Below the pieces are notes generated by a model. It did not search any database. It saw only the letters and a list, made by a program, of their open reading frames with translations, and was not told the DNA's origin. DNA of 64,000 nt from Alisma plantago-aquatica (Eukaryota; Streptophyta; Magnoliopsida; Alismatales; Alismataceae), in NCBI GenBank assembly GCA_963693085.1, contig OY856412.1:1406580694-1406644693 (forward strand), written 5' to 3'. Made by a program: the position numbers and the translations under genes. Below are positions 23,060 through 33,069 of the stretch, in pieces (positions within the stretch are counted from its first letter, which is position 1; every line of letters begins with the position of its first letter).

Positions 23060-23422
23060 TTATTCAATATTAACTTCAAATTCCAGATCTAAAGCTTCGT
23101 ATATATTGTTATCTTCTAAATTGTTAAGTTCATTTTTCAAAATTTTATCTTTGAATTTTGAATCGTTACATGGCTCTGATACCACTTCGTTGGTGCAGAA
23201 ATTTCTGATTCTGTTATCATGCTTTGAAAACATACTCGAACTGCCCTTATGGGTGTTGTATGCTTTCTTAGCTTTTTCATTTTGTCTACAATGATTACAT
23301 TTACATTTTTTAGATTGGATTCTTAATATCTTCTCCCTTATACTACGATGTTTTCACATAATTAAATTTATAGTGTAAGAAACTAACATCCAGAAAGAAG
23401 ACGATAACACTCTGAGTATCAT
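23060..23422 (-). pseudogene. Viral 120-aa ORF spanning primer site, broken, unit 4
   Basis: Carries the CGA-to-TGA stop shared with unit 3 (near 23,355). Remainder collinear with the open copies. Confidence 0.6.
23169..23184 (-). other. tRNA-iMet primer-binding site, unit 4
   Basis: Minus strand TGGTATCAGAGCCATG, unmutated. Confidence 0.85.
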
Positions 23423-23847
23423 AGATAGCAAGATAATCTGTATACCTGTGTTGCCCACCTCGCTTCCTCTTATCTTCAATCGCCAGCTGATCTTCTCTTA
23501 ACGATTTCTAAGAGAAGTACTCCTTAGACTTCGACGTTCCGGATCTCAGACTCCTCATCATCCTATAGCCTTCATGTCCCTGTGTCCTTATGCACTCTTT
23601 TGCTTGGTCAGACTTCTGGACGATGGCCTCCGGAATGGAATAAGGGAGAGATATCTCTCGACTGATGAAGATATAAGAACTGGGGGTGTAACGGGTTACA
23701 CACTATCTTTCCTATTCTATGATAGTACAAGGATTATGATCCTCAAGCTGGAGCTTGTTTCCTACACTTGTGGAATTAGCACGCAAGAATCATCTCAAGA
23801 ACTTGAAATGGAATCTGGAATAGAATTAGGAAATCGAGCCTCTGCTC

Positions 23848-24122
23848 TTTTATTGCAGGACCTAATTTACATACATAGCTACCCTTTGGGACTCACTCCA
23901 ACCCCGAGTGCCTCTACTACTATCCCTCGAGAGTTTATATAGAGACTCTCTCAGTTACATTACATTGATGCTTCTCTTTTTTCTTTACATGGTTGTCGAA
24001 CACTTGTCCGGTGGCGAGCGTTCTTCTTTTTGAAATCTTTCTCCAACGTACATCTGTCCGGTGGAGGTTTTTTTGTCGTTCTTTGCTTCTTGCAAGTGTC
24101 TTCTTACGTCATTGATGACGTG
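23848..24122 (-). promoter_or_regulatory. Viral promoter region, unit 4
   Basis: Double TGACG element 24,105-24,122, TATA box 23,934-23,942 and AATAAA 23,848-23,853 on the minus strand. Confidence 0.7.
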
Positions 24123-24141
24123 TCTTCTTCTAGAATGCTTT

Positions 24142-25471
24142 TTATCGGCTTGTGCTGCTATGGCTGTCTCTTTCCATCTTATCTTGACATGCGGGACATA
24201 TTTTCCCTTCATGTCTTCTGAGTTGGCAAAATATCTGCTGACATCTGTCGCTTGATTTGATTTGTTCGGTTTCTATTCTTTTTAGAAACCTTTCTAAATT
24301 GATTTTTGTGGATGTATTAGTTCTTCTCGTATTGGATAGAATAATTGTGTTATCTGAAGCTTTATGAAGCCAACTTTGATTTTCATTAATTAATTTTTCC
24401 AATACTTGGCAAAGGACTTTTAATCCTAATGCCCTTCTAGTTTCAACAAATTCCTTGTTAACCTTGTTCTCTTCAAATTCTTTTCTGTAATCTGCGTCAA
24501 TCTCTTTGACGTATTCTGGGGAAGATACCCCAATTTGAATGCAGTGTATTAGACTGAATTTCTTTAATTTTTCCCAGTCCTCCGATGCTGAGAAAATCTT
24601 GATATAAATGTCACTAGTAGGTTTTACTAGTGGACTATTGTTTTTAAATTCTCTAATTGCTCTGGAAATATCTTGGGGCAGTCCATGTATTTCCCCAAGG
24701 TCTTGGCTTAAATATATTAAATTTGCAGCTCCGATTCTGAAACAGTCTCTGATGATTCTTGGATCAGCTCCTTTGTCAAAGTTAATCCTGGGATATATTC
24801 CCGTATGATCTGGAACACATGTTTCTGTCGTTTTGAGATTGTAAACAATCTCTAATAAAGTTCTATATTCGTTTTCATTTTTTGCTAAAAACTCTGCAAG
24901 ACTCAATTGTAGGTCATACTCCTGCTCATTCTGAGATACCCTGAATTTAAATATCTTTTCGGACATCAATTTTATATTTTCCTCTTTATTGGGGGATTTT
25001 TTTCTCCGAAGAGATCATATTCTCCGCTGTTAGGCGGGAACTATTTTCTGAAGAAATAGCAGTTTGAAAACTGCTTCTTGCCACTTGGCTACTTTCTTTC
25101 TCCGAGGAGATAGTATTCTCAGCTGTAAAGCTGGTCTTAGCAGTTTTAAAGCTGCTTTCTTTTGCCGTCAGGCTTGTATTTTCAGTATTTTTTCTGACAG
25201 AATCAAAACTCTGGAGGGATATGTCTATCGGCCTTTTACCTGTCATTTTATCCGTCCTTGTTTCTGATCCTTTTTGTTGAATCTCCCTTCTGAAGAAGTT
25301 TAAATCTGCAATTAATTCTGCAATGTCTTGATTACTTTCTTCTATGTTATCAATAATTTTCTCTTGCTTTTGGATCATCTCTACTAATTCTACGTAATTT
25401 TCTTGTAACAAATTACAATTTCATTGTAGTCGAGCTTCCAATTCTGTAAGTTTTTTGTCAACCTGCTCCAT
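24142..25471 (-). pseudogene. Transactivator-like protein, unit 4
   Basis: ATG 25,471. A CGA-to-TGA near 25,423 stops the coiled coil, and a homopolymer change near 25,000 shifts the frame between the Ser-rich linker and the core domain. The C-terminal 275 codons are open. Confidence 0.8.
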
Positions 25472-25870
25472 TGTATTCTCTTGATAAAAAATCTGCAAGA
25501 AACGTTAGTTTCTCCTTTAATAATTTCTATATCAAAAATATATTCTGTAAAGAATGTTTTCCATCTACTTAGTCTTTTATATTCTGGCGTGGATGGTAAA
25601 TTATTTTTAATAAAAGCTTTTACCTGCGTATTATCAACTCTTACTAGGAATTTTTTAGGTAATAAAAAATAGGAAAACTTTTTAATTCCCTTTTTTAATG
25701 CTAATAATTCTTTTTCGTTTGAGTGATATCTTTTTTCTGTATCTGTAAATGTTCCAGATGTATATCTGCATATTTTTTCTTTTTGTTCATCTTTCTTTTT
25801 TAAGACTGCTCCCCAAAATTCTTCTGAGGCATCGGTTTCTATTATTAAGTCATCATTTTCTCTAATTGGG
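25458..25870 (-). pseudogene. Viral RNase H fragment, left arm of palindrome
   Basis: RNase H from [10 protein letters not shown] to the natural stop; one extra A at about 25,500 disturbs the last codons. The fragment is cut at 25,870 by the inversion junction, upstream of which no RT remains. Confidence 0.8.
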
Positions 25871-26261
25871 CTACAATCTTTCTTTTTTAAGACTGCATAT
25901 CTCATGGGTACCCAATTAGAGAAAATGACGACTTAATAATAGAAACCGATGCCTCAGAAGAATTTTGGGGAGCAGTCTTAAAAAAGAAAGATGAACAAAA
26001 AGAAAAAATATGCAGATATACATCTGGAACATTTACAGATACAGAAAAAAGATATCACTCAAACAAAAAAGAATTATTAGCATTAAAAAAGGGAATTAAA
26101 AAGGTTTCCTATTTTTTATTACCTAAAAAATTCCTAGTAAGAGTGGATAATACGTAGGTAAAAGCTTTTATTAAAAATAATTTACCATCCACGCCAGAAT
26201 ATAAAAGACTAAGTAGATGGCAAACATTCTTTGCAGAATATATTTTTGATATAGAAATTAT
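25520..26261. repeat. RNase H palindrome: 351-bp inverted arms, 40-nt spacer
   Basis: Arms 25,520-25,870 and 25,911-26,261 are near-perfect reverse complements; the spacer is 25,871-25,910. This is the point where the array flips from minus to plus orientation. The spacer holds short pieces that match other parts of the RT/RNase H gene in both orientations. Confidence 0.9.
25911..26261 (+). pseudogene. Viral RNase H fragment, right arm of palindrome
   Basis: Begins with [17 protein letters not shown] and ends at the AT array after FDIEII. Contains a TAG in the VDNTQ region (near 26,156). Confidence 0.8.
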
Positions 26262-26429
26262 ACCTATATATGTATATATATGATATATATATACATATGT
26301 ATATACATATATATACATATATATACATATGTATGTATATATATATTTGTATATGTATATATATATGTATATATATGTATATGTATATATATACATATAT
26401 ATGTATATATATATGTATATATATGTATA
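26262..26429. repeat. AT-rich microsatellite joint 4 (plus orientation)
   Basis: Reverse-oriented equivalent of joints 1-3, with the TATACCTATATA border next to RNase H and GTATAACAGGGAG next to the RT module. Confidence 0.9.
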
Positions 26430-27853
26430 ACAGGGAGAATCATTGCACAACTCAATATACAAGATATTGAGACATTATTTGAAAAGAACTATAATGATAA
26501 TCCATTAGCCCTTTGGAATATCAGTCAAGAATGGGCTACAATCGAACTAACTGATGAAAATAAAATAATTAGAGTAAAACCCATGAGATATAATCTTGTT
26601 GATATTGAAGAATTCCGTACCCAATTACAAGAATTAGAAACATCACAACTAGTACAAAAATCAAAAAGCTCTCATTCTAGTCCAGCATTCATGGTAAGAA
26701 ACCAAGCAGAAATAAAAAGAGGAAAAGCTAGAATGGTAGTAAATTATAAGCAACTAAATCAATATACCAAATTTGATGGATATTTTCTTCCACATAAAGA
26801 AACCTTAATAAATATGACAAGAGGAAAAAATATTTATTCAAAATTTGACTGTAAATCGGGATTTTACCAAATACGATTAGATGAAAAAAGTATACCATTA
26901 ACAGCATTTAGTACTCCACAGGGACATTATGAATGGACGGTAATGCCCTTTGGATTAAAAAATGCTCCGCAGATATATCAAAGAAGAATGGACAAAGTAT
27001 TTGAACCATATAATTCTTTTTGTCTAGTATATGTTGATGACATTTTAATAGCCAGTAAAAATAAGGAAGAACATTATAAACATTTACAAATATTTTACCT
27101 TCTTTGTCAAAAAGCAGGAATAGTATTATCTAAGAAGGAAACTGAAATTTGTAAATCCAGGATAGAATTCCTAGGATTTAAATTGGACTCAAGCGGAATA
27201 GATTTACAGGAACATATTGTAGAAAAAATTGTTAAGTTTCCAGATAAATTAGAAGACAAAAAACAATTACAAAGATTTTTAGGATGTTTAAATTATGCTG
27301 AACAATTCATAGAAAATTTGGCAAAATTAAGGAATCCCTTACAAAAACTATTAAAGAAAAATACTATTTTTCTTATGACAGAAGAACTCATAAATCATGT
27401 TAGAGTTATAAAAGAAAAATGTAAAAATTTACCAAGATAGATCTTCCTTTAGAAATTGACGACTTAATAATAGAAACCGATGCCTCAGAAGAATTTTAGG
27501 GAGCAGTCTTAAAAAAGAAAGATGAACAAAAAGAAAAAATATGCAGATATACATCTGGAACATTTACAGATACAGAAAAAAGATATCACTCAAACGAAAA
27601 AGAATTATTAGCATTAAAAAAGGGAATTAAAAAGTTTTCCTATTTTTTATTACCTAAAAAATTCCTAGTAAGAGTTGATAATATGCAGGTAAAAGCTTTT
27701 ATTAAAAATAATTTACCATCCACGCCAGAATATAAAAGACTAAGTAGATGGAAAACATTCTTTGCAGAATATATTTTTGATATAGAAATTATTAAAGGAG
27801 AAACTAACGTTCTTGCAGATTTTTTATCAAGAGAATACAATGGAGCAGGTTGA
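26430..27853 (+). pseudogene. Viral RT / RNase H, plus-strand copy
   Basis: RT is open from the AT array through [26 protein letters not shown] and the thumb up to 27,440. There a 1-nt deletion in the LPRLDLPL segment gives an immediate stop, and TGG-to-TAG at about 27,498 breaks EEFWG in RNase H. The last part ends normally and overlaps the transactivator ATG by 14 nt. Confidence 0.85.
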
Positions 27854-29147
27854 CAAAAAACTTACAGAATTGGAAGCTCGACTACAACGAAATTGTAATT
27901 TGTTACAAGAAAATTATGTAGAATTAGTAGAGATGATCCAAAAGCAAGATAAAATTATTGATAACATAGAAGAAAGTAAACAAGACATTGCAGGAATAAT
28001 TGCAGATTTAAACTGCTTCAGAAGGGAGATTCAACAAAAAGGATCAGAAACAAGGACGGATAAAATGACAGGTAAAAGGCCGATAGACATATCCCTCCAG
28101 ATTTCTGATTCTGTCAGAAAAAATACTGAAAATACAAGCCTGACGGCAAAAGAAAGCAGCTTTACAGCTGAGAATACTATCTCCTCAGAGAAAGAAAGTA
28201 GCCAAGTGGCAAGAAGCAGTTTTCAAACTGCTATTTCTTCAGAAAATAGTTCCCGCCTAACAGCGGAGAATATGATCTATTCGGAGAAAAAATCCCACAA
28301 TAAAGAGGAAAATATAAAATTGATGCCCGAAAGGATATTTAAATTCAGGGTATCTCAGAATGAGCAGGAGTATGACCTGCAATTGAGTCTTGCAGAGTTT
28401 TTAGCAAAAAATGAAAACGAATATAGAACTTTATTAGAGATTGTTTACAATCTCAAAATGACAGAAACATGTGTTCCAGATCATATGGGAATATATCCCA
28501 GGATTAACTTTGACAAAGGAGCTGATCCAAGAATCATCAGAGACTGTTTCAGAATCGGAGCTGCAAATTTAATATATTTAAGCCAAGACCTTGGGGAAAT
28601 ACAAGGACTGCCCCAAGATATTGCCAGAGCAATTAGAGAATTTAAAAACAATAGTCCACTAGTAAAACCTACTAGTGACATTTATATCAAGATTTTCTCA
28701 GCATCGAAGGACTGGGAAAAATTAAAGAAATTCAGTCCAATACACTGCATTCAAATTGGGGTATCTTCCCCAGAATACGTCAAAGAGATTGATGCAGATT
28801 ACAGAAAAGAATTTGAAGAGAACAAGGTTAACAAGGAATTTGTTGAAACTAGAAGGGCATTAGGATTAAAAGTCCTTTGCCAAGTATTGGAAAAATTAAT
28901 TAATGAAAATCGAAGTTGGCTTCATAAAGCTTCAGATAACACAATTATTCTATCCAATACGAGAAGAACTAATACATCTACAAAAATCAATTTAGAAAGG
29001 TTTCTAAAAAGAATAGAAACCGGACAAATCAAATCAAGCGACATATGTCAGCAGATATTTTGCCAACTCAGAAGACATGAAGGGAAAATATGTCCCGCAT
29101 GTCAAGATAAGATGGAAAGAGACAGCCATAGCAGCACAAGCCGATAA
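27840..29147 (+). CDS. Transactivator / inclusion-body-like protein, intact 435 aa
   Basis: The only uninterrupted copy. Start chosen at ATG 27,840 (MEQVDKKL), which overlaps the RT stop by 14 nt. Residues about 1-65 form a heptad coiled coil; about 85-165 are Ser/Lys-rich and low complexity; about 165-380 form the conserved core (FRVSQNEQEYDLQLSLAEFL, GIYPRINF, IRDCFRIGAANLIYLS); the C-terminus has CX4C then CX2C (CQQIFC, CPACQ), a possible zinc site. Position after RNase H and before the promoter, size and core match the caulimovirid gene VI type protein, which permits reinitiation on polycistronic viral RNA and forms inclusion bodies. Assignment rests on position more than on an invariant motif. 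Confidence 0.7.
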   Translation: MEQVDKKLTELEARLQRNCNLLQENYVELVEMIQKQDKIIDNIEESKQDIAGIIADLNCFRREIQQKGSETRTDKMTGKRPIDISLQISDSVRKNTENTSLTAKESSFTAENTISSEKESSQVARSSFQTAISSENSSRLTAENMIYSEKKSHNKEENIKLMPERIFKFRVSQNEQEYDLQLSLAEFLAKNENEYRTLLEIVYNLKMTETCVPDHMGIYPRINFDKGADPRIIRDCFRIGAANLIYLSQDLGEIQGLPQDIARAIREFKNNSPLVKPTSDIYIKIFSASKDWEKLKKFSPIHCIQIGVSSPEYVKEIDADYRKEFEENKVNKEFVETRRALGLKVLCQVLEKLINENRSWLHKASDNTIILSNTRRTNTSTKINLERFLKRIETGQIKSSDICQQIFCQLRRHEGKICPACQDKMERDSHSSTSR

Positions 29148-29304
29148 AAAGCATTCTAGAAGAAGACACGTCATCAATGACGTAAGAAGACACTTGCAAG
29201 AAGCAAAGAACGACAAAGAACCCTCCACCGGACAGATGTACGTTGGAGAAAGATTTCAAAAAGAAGAACGCTCACCACCGGACAAGTGTTCGACAACCAT
29301 GTAA
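29077..29304 (+). CDS. Small basic ORF (75 aa) overlapping transactivator 3' end
   Basis: ATG 29,077 (MKGKYVPHVK) to 29,304, in another frame from the transactivator end and covering the double TGACG promoter element. The ORF is open at full length in all seven leader copies (others end at 2,720, 10,430, 17,969, 23,985, 35,522 and 38,706 on the minus strand). It is basic, with no recognised domain. The copies are recent duplicates, so shared openness is weak evidence for coding. Confidence 0.3.
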   Translation: MKGKYVPHVKIRWKETAIAAQADKKHSRRRHVINDVRRHLQEAKNDKEPSTGQMYVGERFQKEERSPPDKCSTTM

Positions 29305-29440
29305 AGAAAAAAGAGAAGCATCAATGTAATGTAACCGAGAGAGTCTCTATATAAACTCTCGAGGGATAGTAGTAGAGGCACTCGGGGTTGGAGTGAGTCC
29401 CAAAGGGTAGCTATGTATGTAAATTAGGTCCTGCAATAAA
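29167..29440 (+). promoter_or_regulatory. Viral promoter region, plus-strand copy
   Basis: CACGTCATCAATGACGTA (29,167-29,184) gives two inverted TGACG motifs, like the as-1 element of pararetrovirus promoters. The TATA box CTATATAAA is at 29,347-29,355 and AATAAA at 29,435-29,440. The 29,441-29,866 leader that follows has no long ORF. It drives rightwards, towards the inverted minus-strand copies. Confidence 0.7.
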
Positions 29441-29866
29441 AGAGCAGAGGCTCGATTTCCTAATTCTATTCTTGATTCCATTTCAAGTTCTTGAGATGAT
29501 TCTTGCGTGCTAATTCCACAAGTGTAGGAAACAAGCTCCAGCTTGAGGATCATAATCCTTGTACTATCATAGAATAGGAAAGATAGTGTGTAACCCGTTA
29601 CACCCCCAGTTCTTTAATCTTCATCAGTCGAGAGATATCTCTCCCTTATTCCATCCCGGAGGCCATCGTCCAGAAGTCCGACCAAGCAAAAGAGTGCATA
29701 AGGACACAGGTACATGAAGGCTATAGGATGATGAGGAGTCTGAGATCCGGAACGTCGAAGTCTAAGGAGTACTTCTCTTAGAAATTGTTAAGAGAAGATC
29801 GGCTGGCGATTGAAGATAAGAGGAAGCGAGGTGGGCAACACAGGTATACAGATTATCTTGCTATCT

Positions 29867-30229
29867 ATGATACTCAGAGTGTTATCGTCTTCTTTCTGGA
29901 TGCTAGTTTCTTACACTATAAATTTAATTATGCGAAAACCTCGTAGTATAAGGGAGAAGATATTAAGAATCCAATCTAAAAAATGTAAATGTAATCATTG
30001 TAGACAAAATGAAAAATCTAAGAAAGCATACAACACCCATAAGGGCAGTTCGAGTATGTTTTCAAAGCATGATAACAGAATCAGAAATTTCTGCACCAAC
30101 GAAGTGGTATCAGAGCCATGTAACGATTCAAAATTCAAAGATAAAATTTTGAAAAATGAACTTAATGATTTAGAAGATAACAATATATACGAAGCTTTAG
30201 ATCTGGAATTTGAAGTTAATATTGAATAA
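29867..30229 (+). CDS. Viral 120-aa ORF spanning the primer-binding site, plus copy
   Basis: ATG 29,867 (MILRVLSSSFW) to TAA 30,227-30,229; the coat ATG follows after one nucleotide. One possible N-terminal membrane segment, then KCKCNHCRQNEK and an acidic end. An upstream in-frame extension without ATG exists but is not used here. Function unknown; no family recognised. Confidence 0.5.
   Translation: MILRVLSSSFWMLVSYTINLIMRKPRSIREKILRIQSKKCKCNHCRQNEKSKKAYNTHKGSSSMFSKHDNRIRNFCTNEVVSEPCNDSKFKDKILKNELNDLEDNNIYEALDLEFEVNIE
30105..30120 (+). other. tRNA-iMet primer-binding site, plus copy
   Basis: TGGTATCAGAGCCATG, unmutated, inside the 120-aa ORF and about 750 nt downstream of the TATA box. 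Confidence 0.85.
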
Positions 30230-30230
30230 T

Positions 30231-30800
30231 ATGTATAAGAAACTAGAAGTACAGGTTCATGAAAACCATTCAAAAAACTTTCAGAAGATCCAAGAAATGA
30301 TAGTGGAATTACAAAGAGCAGATACATTAAGAGGAAGAATAGAATTTCTAAGAATGAAATTAGAAGAATGGTGTGCAGAAGCCACACTAAGTAGAAAAAC
30401 AAATAAAGTAGTAAAACAAGGACTTTGTTGTTCCCAATTAAATCATCCAATAACCATAGGATGTGAACCAATGAGGTACAATAGAAGAAACAAATATAAA
30501 TTCAAGAAAAGGAAAAGGTTTGGATTTAAAACTAAACCGAAACAAAAATATTATAGAAGAAAGAAAAATTATAATAAAATGAAACCAAAAGAATGTAAAT
30601 GCTTTATATGTCAGGAAATAGGACATTATGCTAATGAATTTCCAAAAAGAGGATCTAAGAAGATTAATCAAAAGCAATTCGAGGAAATTATAGAAGAAGA
30701 ACTTTCTGAGATCGAAAATATTCAAGAATTTGTCCAAACAACCGATGATGAGCAATCCGATAGATCAATCTATTATTTCTCAGACACAGAATCAGACTGA
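30231..30800 (+). CDS. Internally deleted coat protein with damaged zinc knuckle, plus copy
   Basis: 189 aa, open. The last knuckle cysteine is replaced: CFICQEIGHYANEF instead of ...ANEC, so zinc binding should fail. It has the same 1,011-bp internal deletion as units 1-4 and overlaps the MP start at 30,745. Confidence 0.7.
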   Translation: MYKKLEVQVHENHSKNFQKIQEMIVELQRADTLRGRIEFLRMKLEEWCAEATLSRKTNKVVKQGLCCSQLNHPITIGCEPMRYNRRNKYKFKKRKRFGFKTKPKQKYYRRKKNYNKMKPKECKCFICQEIGHYANEFPKRGSKKINQKQFEEIIEEELSEIENIQEFVQTTDDEQSDRSIYYFSDTESD

Positions 30801-31733
30801 AGAAGAAATAATAGAAGAGTATCAGGAAGAAGCAGGAAATTTCTTGCAAGAAGTATTAATAGATAGAAAATTATTTAATAGAATAAGAAACACTGAATTA
30901 AGATTAGAAAATTCTGTGGGATTTAGAACATCAATTTTTGAGAAAATTACCCAAAGAAAACATATTTTTTTATTATGGAATAACTAATAGAGAAATGCCT
31001 ATGCAAATAGAATAGACTAGACATAGAATAAATATACCTTTACTACGAAAGGAAGACTTAATGAGAAAAATGGAAAAAAATAAAAGATAGATCTAAAATA
31101 GGATGGATTCACATAGGAGCTATTCAAATGATGATTAAAGCAACTTTTAGAGAAGGAATAGATTCACCTATAAATATTGTATTAATGGATAATAGAATTA
31201 ATGATAGAAGAGATGCTACATTAGGAATATTACAGGGAAATCTTAGTCATCAGAAACTAATCTTTAATATTTATCCAAAGATAAGTGTAAATATTAGAGA
31301 TAATAATATAAATAGAACCCTAAGTTTAATACAGGATTTTCAAAGAACAGAATTTATGAAAAAAGGATTCATTCCTTATTCGATAACGTATATAATAAGC
31401 TATGCTCTTAGTAATACACATCACTCTGAAAAATTTGAAGATAAAGATATTATAATGCTTCCTAATATATTTAAAGACATAGGAAAAATTACTAAGCCAG
31501 ATATAATATCAGAAATAGAAATACCAGAAAATATAAACATAGATGTTTCAGAAAAACCCCTAGTAACAGATAATAAAATCCCAAGGAGATTACGATATGA
31601 GGGAAATCAATTACAATTAACAAATGGAGACAGAATAGAAGAAGCTAGAGCAAGCATGGATAGATATAATGGAAGATTACGACCAATATTAAGAAATTTG
31701 CCAAGAACGACAAGTTTAAGAATTTTAGCAGAG
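30745..31733 (+). pseudogene. Viral movement protein plus start of protease linker, plus copy
   Basis: An extra T near 30,970 and an extra A near 31,080 shift the frame, with stops between them (IEYTR region). From 31,128 the 30K core is open and continues in frame past YALSNTHHSEKF through a linker (DKDIIMLPNIF, RLRPILRNLPRTTSL) to 31,733, where it is cut just before the protease. This shows directly that MP and protease share one reading frame in this virus. Confidence 0.8.
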
Positions 31734-31925
31734 ACATTCATTAGCATAATGTCCTATTTCCTGACATATAAAGCATTTACATTCTTTTGGTTTCTTTTTA
31801 TTATAATTTTTCTTTCTTCTATAATATTTTTGTTTCGGTTTAGGTTTAAATCCAAACCTTTTCCTTTTCTTGAATTTATATTTGTTTCTTCTATTGTACC
31901 TCATTGGTTCACATCCTATGGTTAT
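31734..31925 (-). pseudogene. Coat-protein zinc-knuckle fragment at inversion junction
   Basis: 192 bp of minus-strand coat sequence (basic tract GCEPMRYNRRNKYKF and knuckle start) wedged between plus-strand MP/linker and minus-strand protease. It forms part of the loop of the second palindrome. Confidence 0.8.
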
Positions 31926-33069
31926 ATAAGGTGATCCTATGGGTATTTTTTCTAAATAGGGTATCATTCCTTGTTGAATAAATGAAGCTCCTGCCCCTGA
32001 ATCTATTAATATTGTAGTCATATTCCATTCTTGTCCATTGAAATATTTTCCATATAATTTATAATTTCTAGCATTTCTATTGTCTGCTAAAATTCTTAAA
32101 CTTGTCGTTCTTGGCAAATTTCTTAATATTGGTCGTAATCTTCCATTATATCTATCCATGCTTGCTCTAGCTTCTTCTATTCTATCTCCATTTGTTAATT
32201 GTAATTGATTTCCCTCATATCATAATCTCCTTGGGATTTTATTATCTGTTACTAGGGGTTTTTCTGAAACATCTATGTTTATATTTTCTGGTATTTCTAT
32301 TTCTGATATTATATCTGGCTTAGTAATTTTTCCTATGTCTTTAAATATATTAGGAAGCATTATAATATCTTTATCTTCAAATTTTTTCAGAGTGATGTGT
32401 ATTACTAAGAGCATAGCTTATTATATACGTTATCGAATAAGGAATGGATCCTTTTTTCATAAATTCTGTTCTGTGAAAATCCTGTATTAAACTTAGGGTT
32501 CTATTTATATTATTATCTCTAATATTTACACTTATCTTTGGATAAATATTAAAGATTAGTTTCTGATGACTAAGATTTCCCTGTAATATTCCTAATGTAG
32601 CATCTCTTCTATCATTAATTCTATTATCCATTAATACAATATTTATAGGTGAATCTATTCCTTCTCTAAAAGTTGCTTTAATCATCATTTGAATAGCTCC
32701 TATGTGAATCCATCCTATTTTAGATCTATCTTTTATTTTTTCCAATTTTCTCATTAAGTCTTCCTTTCGTAGTAAAGGTATATTTATTCTATTTCTAGTA
32801 TATTCTATTTGCATAGGCATTTCTCTATTAGTTATTCCATAATAAAAAATATGTTTTCTTTGGGTAATTTTCTCAAAAATTGATGTTCTAAATCCCTCAG
32901 AATTTTCTAATCTTAATTCAGTGTTTCTTATTCTATTAAATAATTTTCTATCTATTAATACTTCTTGCAAGAAATTTCCTGCTTCTTCCTGATACTCTTC
33001 TATTATTTCTTCTTCAGTCTGATTCTGCGTCTGAGAAATAATAGATTGATCCATCAGATTGCTCATCAT
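31926..33069 (-). pseudogene. Viral movement protein - aspartic protease, most complete copy
   Basis: ATG 33,069. The MP core is open to 32,377, then one extra A shifts the frame in the SEKF segment and a CGA-to-TGA at about 32,220 follows. The protease reads LIDSGAGASFI (catalytic DSGA) with flanking NMTT and GMIPYLEKIPIGSPY; it is cut at 31,926 and fused to coat sequence. It is the only protease active-site region in the window. Caulimovirid protease cleaves the viral polyproteins. About two thirds of the protease and its joint to RT are missing. Confidence 0.8.
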
